Source: Nitrospira sp. (GTDB lineage Bacteria; Nitrospirota; Nitrospiria; Nitrospirales; Nitrospiraceae). From it: DNA of 17,642 nt. The notes under the pieces are model-generated. The model was not told the DNA's origin. It did not search any database and saw only the letters and a program-made list of their open reading frames with translations. This document shows, in pieces, positions 13,203 to 17,642 of the stretch. Location: assembly GCA_005116795.1 (NCBI GenBank), contig SWDL01000280.1, positions 1 through 17,642 of the forward strand, read 5' to 3'. Both the position numbers and the translations under genes were made by a program. How positions within the stretch are numbered: the first letter of the stretch is position 1; each line of letters starts with the position of its first letter.

Positions 13203-13616
13203 CTATCCGGTCTTCACGAGCGGTGGGGTGAGGAGGGCGAGGAGGTCGGCGACATTGAAGGGTTTCAAAAGATAACCGATGGCCCCTTGTTCCTTGGCGG
13301 CGAGCGCCGATTCCAGACTGCCCTGGCAGGTGATGATGATCACGTCGAGGTGGGGCCTGGTGCGTGTGATGTCCTTCAAGAGGTCCATGCCGTTCCGGTC
13401 GGGGAGCATGAGATCGAGGGTCATGGTGTCGATGTGGTGGGAGCGGAGAATCTCGGTCGCGGCCTCCGCGGTCTCGGCGGTGAAGACCTTGAAGAAGGGT
13501 CGCAAGATTGTCGCGAGGGCCGCGCGCGGGCCCCGCTCGTCCTCGACGATCAGCACCGAGCGCGTCGGCGGATTTTGGAAACTGGTTGGTTTGCTCACCT
13601 GGTGTCGTGCGTTCAT
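13203..13616 (-). CDS. Stand-alone receiver-domain response regulator
   Basis: A 137-residue single-domain CheY-like receiver. Acidic pocket residues are Glu25 and Asp26 in VLIVEDERG, the phosphoacceptor is Asp68 in TLDLMLPDRNG, the switch Thr is T96 in VIIITCQGS, and the conserved Lys is K118 in GYLLKPF. No output domain follows, so it signals by protein contact. A short basic N-terminal tail (about 18 residues) precedes the fold. The frame is open to 13778, but upstream residues look non-coding (Pro/Arg-rich), so the ATG at 13616 is used; its ribosome site is weak. No histidine kinase is in the window. It precedes the secreted GRYW protein gene on the same strand and the two may be co-transcribed. 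Confidence 0.9.
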   Translation of the reverse strand: MNARHQVSKPTSFQNPPTRSVLIVEDERGPRAALATILRPFFKVFTAETAEAATEILRSHHIDTMTLDLMLPDRNGMDLLKDITRTRPHLDVIIITCQGSLESALAAKEQGAIGYLLKPFNVADLLALLTPPLVKTG

Positions 13617-14124
13617 CCGATGGGTGATCCCGGGGCCCAGCGCCCTGGACCAGACGGCCTCGCCCTGATCCACAGGCAACCGTGAAATTGGACGAGGGCT
13701 GGGTCGTTCTGTGACTGCCTTTCGCACCAACAAGTTTGGTCCTCCATCCATGGGACGAAACTCTGAGGGCCCCGTCAATCCATGAGGCCCTGGGAACTCG
13801 CTTCTGAGGGGAGAGCAAGGCCAATGCCTATTTCTTCATTCGCATAAAAACAACTACAAGTAGCTGAAGATCAAGGGGCTTTGGCGATGAGGGGGGGAGG
13901 CGGGCAGGAGAGGGGAGAGCGGCGAGATGGATGAAGTGACCTACAGGCGTTTGGATGGGGGGAAGTGTGAAAAAACATGGAAGTCCCTCAAAATTCAGCG
14001 GTTTTTTAGCCAGGCTCCTGGTTGGATGTAATTCTCTTCACCCCTAAGGGGCAACGCATCCTCGGGCGGCCCCTGAGTCCCAGCTTCTGCGCCTCGCAGG
14101 GGACCGGGGGCTGGGGAGGCTGCA
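13617..14124. other. 508-bp spacer without a recognisable gene
   Basis: No convincing coding frame or RNA gene was found. Visible structures are weak: AGGGCC/GGCCCT (13766-13771 and 13786-13791, 14-base loop), a purine-rich tract around 13889-13925, T6 near 14005, the small hairpin CCCCTAAGGGG (14041-14051), and CCCCTG pairing with CAGGGG near 14070-14102. The promoter of the receiver gene and the end of the upstream operon should both lie here, but I cannot place either with confidence. Confidence 0.5.
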
Positions 14125-14904
14125 TCAAAACTCCCGCAGGCAGGCATGCCGCTGGCCGACCCAATAGAGCCCACGGGGTTTGGCAACCTGGCGGCCTTCC
14201 TCCAACTCCGGCGGTAGCGGCTTCTCATAGTATTGGTGCCACCAGCGCGCCGCTTGCCAGATCGCCTCGGGGCAACTGGCTTTCGTGGCCAGGCCGGGCG
14301 TCAACTCCACGCCGAGCGCGGCAAAGACAGCCTCCGCAAAGGCGGCCGAGGGAATGCCGTTCCCGCTGAGCAAGGGATTGGCCGGAAGTCCCGCTCCCCA
14401 GGCGTATCCGAGCCACGGCAGGACCAGTGTCGTGAGGTCGAGCAGGCCACGCTCGCGTTGGACTTTGAGGATGGCGTCGCAGACGGTCTCGCCCGGCGAC
14501 TCCTCGATCGGAAACCGGAGCACCGCGAGATTGGGAAACCGGTTCCGGTCGTCATACCGATCGAGGGACACGGTATGGATGCCGTTCAGCGCCGGCATGT
14601 CGGCAAAACCTCCGGGCGGATCGATCGCAACCTCGTGAAGCTCCAGCCCGGTGTCACAGCGCATGGCGACGGCGACGTGAGACCAGTAGCTCGGCGTCAT
14701 ATCATGGCGGAGGTGGCTCTGGGCGACGCGCATCTGGAAGTGGAGCAGGTCCGTCCCTCCGATCAGCACCAGGGTGCCGTCCACCGGCTCGCCCTTGCGC
14801 AGGAGCCGCGGCAGGGCCCGGGCTACAGACGGGCGATTCGCTCGCCTCTGTTCAACCAATGCAGGATTCTTGCGTTGCGCGCTCGATCGTCTGCAGGAAA
14901 TCAT
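14125..14904 (-). CDS. YiiX-like permuted papain-fold protein (tentative), lacking the usual Cys
   Basis: A 259-residue protein with no signal peptide. DGTLVLIGG (42-50), SYWSHVAVAMRC (72-83), ELHEVAIDPPGG and GIHTVSLDRYDD ... NLAVLRFP (108-132) follow the pattern of permuted NlpC/P60 (YiiX/YebB) proteins: a 'substrate in' strand, an SH motif with the catalytic His (His76), and a strand ending in a vlR-like motif. In that family a Cys-Ser-Glu motif follows near the C-terminus; here the matching place reads GIPSAAFAEAVFAALGV (183-199), with Ser186 and no Cys, so it may be inactive or I have misaligned it (Cys211 lies nearby). The start is strong: GGAGG five bases before the ATG, and the ATGA overlap with the PhoD-like stop gives translational coupling. 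The frame extends to 15438, but that part overlaps the phosphatase gene. The family call is tentative; the coding call is firm. Confidence 0.75.
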   Translation of the reverse strand: MISCRRSSAQRKNPALVEQRRANRPSVARALPRLLRKGEPVDGTLVLIGGTDLLHFQMRVAQSHLRHDMTPSYWSHVAVAMRCDTGLELHEVAIDPPGGFADMPALNGIHTVSLDRYDDRNRFPNLAVLRFPIEESPGETVCDAILKVQRERGLLDLTTLVLPWLGYAWGAGLPANPLLSGNGIPSAAFAEAVFAALGVELTPGLATKASCPEAIWQAARWWHQYYEKPLPPELEEGRQVAKPRGLYWVGQRHACLREF

Positions 14905-16298
14905 GGAGCCCTCCGTGGCAAGGTGATCGAATAAGTGCCTTGTTGAATGGGGTGATGGGGCGAACGCTGGGCAATGGCCCATGCCGTCGCGCGGACGTTG
15001 ACGGATTGATCCGTTTGCGTGAAGCCCAGCGTGACGAAATGATCGACGGTCAGCCCGCCCTCCGGCGGCGCCCAGGGGATGGTGTCGACGCGCAGGCGGG
15101 GCTGCGCGCCGGCTCTTGCCGGAAAGCGCTCCGGCGCCCGGACAAATGAGCCGCCCACGGACTTGTCCACCAGTGCGAGGGGCGAAGCGATGAGTTCCGT
15201 GAACGGCAGTCCGCTGGGCAGTTGCGTGGCAGCCAACCGGCCGAAGTGAATGTCGCCTGCCAGGAGGAGCAAGGCGCGGCGGGACTGTAAGACCGACTCC
15301 GTGAGCGGCGCATATTGGGCATAGTTCGCCAAGGACCGGTCCGCGAACTTGGCTGAAAACCAGTTGGTCGGTTCCGTGAACAGGGGCGCGCCCATGACCA
15401 GGAGGCCTGGCCGGTCGATCGGGCCTCCTTCGAGCCACTGTTGCAGTTCGGCCAGCGCGGCCGGGGTCATGAAGTTCCGGTCACCTTCTTCTCGGCCGAA
15501 CCGGGTGTCCGCGAGGAACACATCGAGCGGTCCGACAGAGAACCTCATGCTTGCCGTCGGCGGAGCGGGGCTTGCTGCTTGAAACGACTGGTACAGGCTG
15601 GCGGCGATGGCCGCCCATTCGCTCCGCTCCGCTGCGCTCCGGCTCAGGAGCAGCGGGCTCCAGTTGGGGTGATTGTTCCAGAACTCGTGGTCGTCGGCGA
15701 GCAAACAGGTGGCCCCGTCCGCCAGCAGCGTGGAGAAGCCGGTCGAGGTGTCGCCTTGGGTCCAGGTGTTCACATACTTGTCGAGAAGGCGCGCGGATAG
15801 CCGTCCCGGGTCGCGCGGCAGTACCTCGTACCAAGGATTATCGAGATAGACCTGATCGCCGCAGAAGATCGTCATGTCCGGCTGATAGTAGGCGGGCAGG
15901 TTTCGCGTATTCAGACCGGCGAGCCCCGCCTGATCCTGGTACCAGGCGAAGCAGGAGCCGAGCCACAGAGTCCAGGGCTTCTCTAGGGCGCGGGGCAGCG
16001 TGCGCGGGAGGGTGCGCGTGCGGGCCTGTGCCGTCGCGGCGCCGACCGTGGCGCGGAGCGCATAGGCGGCGCCCGGCTGGAGTGAGGTCAGCGTGAGGCG
16101 CTGCGTCCAGATGGTGCGCGCGTCGGCCGGCAGACGCCCGGCGACATCCACCACCTGCCAGGCTGTCGCGGGAAGCGGCCAGGTGTGCGCGCCGGACTGC
16201 ACCGACCCGTTCGGCGGCTGGTTCACACTGCCGAAGATCCCGCACCAGATCTTTGCGCTAGTCGTGGTCACATGCTGTGGAACCAGTACGAGTCTCAT
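14901..16298 (-). CDS. PhoD-like metallophosphoesterase
   Basis: A 465-residue enzyme of the PhoD family, which hydrolyses phosphomonoesters or phosphodiesters with metal ions. An N-terminal Ig-like beta domain (2-95, with AKIWCGIFG and LTLTSLQPGAAYALRA) precedes the catalytic domain: LWLGSCFAW (111-119), IFCGDQVYLD (144-153, metal-binding Asp), LADDHEFWNNHP (200-211, the DDHE signature), FLADTRFGREEGD (261-273) and LLAGDIHFG (345-353, the GDxH motif). No signal peptide or Tat motif precedes MRLVLVPQHV, unlike secreted Bacillus PhoD, so it is probably cytoplasmic or exported otherwise. The frame is open to 16442, but the upstream part is repeat sequence, so 16298 is chosen; the ribosome site is poor. 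It overlaps the YiiX-like gene by ATGA and follows the MBL-fold gene by 103 bp. Confidence 0.88.
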   Translation of the reverse strand: MRLVLVPQHVTTTSAKIWCGIFGSVNQPPNGSVQSGAHTWPLPATAWQVVDVAGRLPADARTIWTQRLTLTSLQPGAAYALRATVGAATAQARTRTLPRTLPRALEKPWTLWLGSCFAWYQDQAGLAGLNTRNLPAYYQPDMTIFCGDQVYLDNPWYEVLPRDPGRLSARLLDKYVNTWTQGDTSTGFSTLLADGATCLLADDHEFWNNHPNWSPLLLSRSAAERSEWAAIAASLYQSFQAASPAPPTASMRFSVGPLDVFLADTRFGREEGDRNFMTPAALAELQQWLEGGPIDRPGLLVMGAPLFTEPTNWFSAKFADRSLANYAQYAPLTESVLQSRRALLLLAGDIHFGRLAATQLPSGLPFTELIASPLALVDKSVGGSFVRAPERFPARAGAQPRLRVDTIPWAPPEGGLTVDHFVTLGFTQTDQSVNVRATAWAIAQRSPHHPIQQGTYSITLPRRAP

Positions 16299-16315
16299 TG
16301 CTCGTTCGTGATCTG

Positions 16316-16369
16316 TGGGTGTGTTTGGTTTGTCCGGTGTGTTCAGTGTGTCTCGTGCTGCTGGTCGAA
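16316..16369 (+). repeat. Nonamer array (NNGGTKTGT) in the leader of the PhoD-like gene
   Basis: Four consecutive 9-bp units are TGGGTGTGT, TTGGTTTGT, CCGGTGTGT and TCAGTGTGT (16316-16351), followed by two degenerate ones. The array fills most of the 103-bp gap between the MBL gene and the phosphatase gene. Read on the minus strand (the transcript) it is ACAMACCRR-like. Confidence 0.7.
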
Positions 16370-16382
16370 CGGAAACGACCAG
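16361..16382. other. 7-bp hairpin with extended arms upstream of the PhoD-like gene
   Basis: CTGGTCG (16361-16367) pairs with CGACCAG (16376-16382) around an 8-base loop. Outer GGTTTGTC (16327-16334) can pair with GACAAACC (16382-16389), so the leader could fold into a larger structure using one nonamer unit. No T-tract follows on the minus strand. Confidence 0.5.
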
Positions 16383-16401
16383 ACAAACCAGTCTTCTTCC
16401 T

Positions 16402-17451
16402 TCAACAATCGACGCAGACAATGTCGCCTGTCTTCGGCTCAATGACAGGGGGCGCAGTCGCCCGTCGGCGATAGTAAGCCGTCAGGCGCTCGACGAACCC
16501 CTCATAGTGGGCGAACGGCACGATCCGCATGCCCTGATGGGGGTCCTCCCCATTCACATAGGGCTGGAAGAAATCATCGTAGTGGCTCAGGATCACTTGT
16601 TTCGGCTGGAGTCGATCCAAGACGCTCATGGGGTAGTCCGCGACCTTGTCCCACCCCGGCACGCAGAGAATGGCGACATCGATCGGATGCCGGCTCAGGA
16701 ATGCCTCGGGGATCGCTGTCATCACGCCCGGATCGCTCGCCGCGCCGTTGATGAAGAGGCGGGTGACAATCTGATCCTGTTCCCCGAGAAAGTCGATGAC
16801 GAACATGAGCGTCTGCCCCAGCTTATACTCCCAGGCATCGCTCGGCGGCGAGGTGCGGGGCTCCAAGACCTCGCCGTCCATGAGGGTCAAGCCGAAGACA
16901 TGCGGGGCATGGCTGCTGAGAAACGGCGTCACCACCACCTGTCCCGCACGAATGGGCCGGCCGAGGCGCGCGGGATCGTCGGCTATCACAAAGTCGAGTT
17001 TCGGGGGAGCCCATCCCTTGAGAATGTTATGAGCGGTTCGGCTGCCGACGTAGAGGGGTTGGGTGGGCGCAGTGCGCAGATAGTAGCCCACGTCCATCAG
17101 ATGATCATAATGGGCATGGCCGATGAGCAGGAAGCGGGTGGTCTCCGGCAAGGTCGGGAGGACCGCCTTGATGCGGGCTACATCCGGCTGAAAACCGCCC
17201 CCGAAGATCGACCCGGCGATCTGCCACATGGACGGCCGTGTAAAAAAGGGATCGACGACTACGACGTCCTCGCCGCGAGACATGATCCAGGTGGAGACGC
17301 CGAGCCACTGGAGACGGAGATGCGCATCGTCTGGATGCCGGAGTGCCGCGAGAGCGACCGGGCTCTGGCCGGAGGCGGGATGACGACTGAGTCCGGCTGA
17401 GAGGGCGAGGATAATCGTGAGGAGAACGACGAGGCCGCTGGTCCGTATCAT
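16402..17451 (-). CDS. Secreted metallo-beta-lactamase-fold hydrolase (UlaG-like)
   Basis: A 349-residue protein with an N-terminal signal or anchor segment (SGLVVLLTIILALSAG, cleavage near ASGQS). The mature part opens with LQWLGVSTWIMSRGEDVVVVDPFF (48-71), the usual first strands of the fold, and carries the metal motif GHAHYDHLMD (111-120: His112, His114, Asp116, His117). Later candidate ligands are in FLSSHAPHVFG and ILSHYDDFF. The layout (beta-strand, 'DPFF', HxHxDH, LSHYDDFF) resembles the lactonase/UlaG and phospholipase-like branch rather than true beta-lactamases; the substrate cannot be deduced. The start ATG overlaps the regulator's stop as ATGA, so translation is coupled and the gene probably sits in an operon with the regulator and the phosphatase. 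The ribosome site is weak, as expected for a coupled start. Confidence 0.88.
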   Translation of the reverse strand: MIRTSGLVVLLTIILALSAGLSRHPASGQSPVALAALRHPDDAHLRLQWLGVSTWIMSRGEDVVVVDPFFTRPSMWQIAGSIFGGGFQPDVARIKAVLPTLPETTRFLLIGHAHYDHLMDVGYYLRTAPTQPLYVGSRTAHNILKGWAPPKLDFVIADDPARLGRPIRAGQVVVTPFLSSHAPHVFGLTLMDGEVLEPRTSPPSDAWEYKLGQTLMFVIDFLGEQDQIVTRLFINGAASDPGVMTAIPEAFLSRHPIDVAILCVPGWDKVADYPMSVLDRLQPKQVILSHYDDFFQPYVNGEDPHQGMRIVPFAHYEGFVERLTAYYRRRATAPPVIEPKTGDIVCVDC

Positions 17452-17642
17452 TCGGCAGATTTGAGGCCCATGTGCTTGATCAGCCGCGCGAGATAGGTGC
17501 GCTGCAGGCCGAGCACCTGCGCCGCGCGCGTCCGGCTCCCGCCGGCCCGGGCGAGCGCCTGACGGATGATGCGTTTCTTGTGATCCTCCACCGCCTCATG
17601 GAACGGACGATCGAGATCGGCCGTTCCGTCCTTGCCCACCCC
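17448..17642 (-). CDS. C-terminus of a sigma54-type transcriptional regulator (runs off the right edge)
   Basis: The last 64 or so residues of a protein whose start is outside the window. The segment FHEAVEDHKKRIIRQALARAGGSRTRAAQVLGLQRTYLARLIKHMGLK is a Fis-type helix-turn-helix, typical of the C-terminus of NtrC-family sigma54 activators: the AAQVLGLQRTYLARLIKHMGL recognition helix is diagnostic. The AAA+ and sensor domains would lie to the right. It is translationally coupled to the MBL-fold gene (ATGA). No sigma54 promoter (GG-N10-GC type) was seen in the 103-bp gap before the PhoD-like gene, so its target is not visible here. Confidence 0.87.
   Translation of the reverse strand, partial: GVGKDGTADLDRPFHEAVEDHKKRIIRQALARAGGSRTRAAQVLGLQRTYLARLIKHMGLKSAE

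Noticed and set aside
13998..14040. Intrinsic terminator after the YiiX-like gene (CCAGG/CCTGG stem next to T6)
   Set aside because: The T-tract lies on the plus strand upstream of the stem, so it is the wrong order for either strand.
14905..15438. Upstream extension of the YiiX-like frame
   Set aside because: It overlaps the PhoD-like gene on the same strand in another frame, and the ATG at 14904 has a good ribosome site.
16315..17400. Plus-strand open frame of 361 codons
   Set aside because: It is antisense to the MBL-fold gene with its HAHYDH motif and begins in repeat sequence.

Overview
The window is about 60% GC and every gene looks bacterial and chromosomal. The gene set and style suggest Nitrospirota, most likely Nitrospira: short-period intergenic repeats, an ISL3-type insertion sequence, and a PQQ-type sugar dehydrogenase beside DUF218 and peroxiredoxin genes. 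This assignment is recognition, not proof; there is no rRNA, tRNA or diagnostic nitrification gene here.

Left part (1-5300, all genes on the minus strand): a truncated family-2 glycosyltransferase; a SulP anion transporter fused to a STAS-like region and two universal-stress (USP) domains, with a good sigma70-type promoter that fixes its start; a tatA/tatB-like pair for twin-arginine export (no tatC in view); and thrH, a phosphoserine phosphatase/homoserine phosphotransferase.

Middle (5500-10500): a small unrecognised gene overlapping a secreted PQQ-dependent sugar dehydrogenase (plus), a convergent DUF218/YdcF-type membrane protein (minus), a small zinc-ribbon protein (minus) divergent from a THUMP-domain RNA methyltransferase (plus), and a Prx6-type peroxiredoxin (minus) convergent with it across a hairpin.

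Mobile part (10746-12122): a 1377-bp ISL3-family element with 24-bp imperfect terminal inverted repeats. Its transposase is in two frames joined by a -1 shift exactly at an A7 tract, giving a 417-residue product if the shift occurs. A 13-bp GC-rich inverted repeat lies 20 bp outside one end.

Right part (12273-17642, all minus): a secreted protein with a duplicated GRYW motif, a stand-alone receiver domain, about 500 bp without a recognisable gene, then a probable operon (reading leftwards): Fis-type sigma54 regulator (partial), secreted metallo-beta-lactamase-fold protein, PhoD-like phosphatase, and a protein resembling permuted papain-like (YiiX) enzymes. Two of its three junctions are ATGA overlaps; the third, of 103 bp, holds a 9-bp-period repeat and a foldback.

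The most unusual recurring signal is in the spacers. Several hold short degenerate tandem arrays with a strict 7-bp or 9-bp period (521-562, 3573-3599, 4070-4090, 5257-5291, 5445-5471, 5501-5536, 16316-16369), one of which supplies the end of the tatA reading frame. No CRISPR array, prophage, defence island or biosynthetic cluster is visible.
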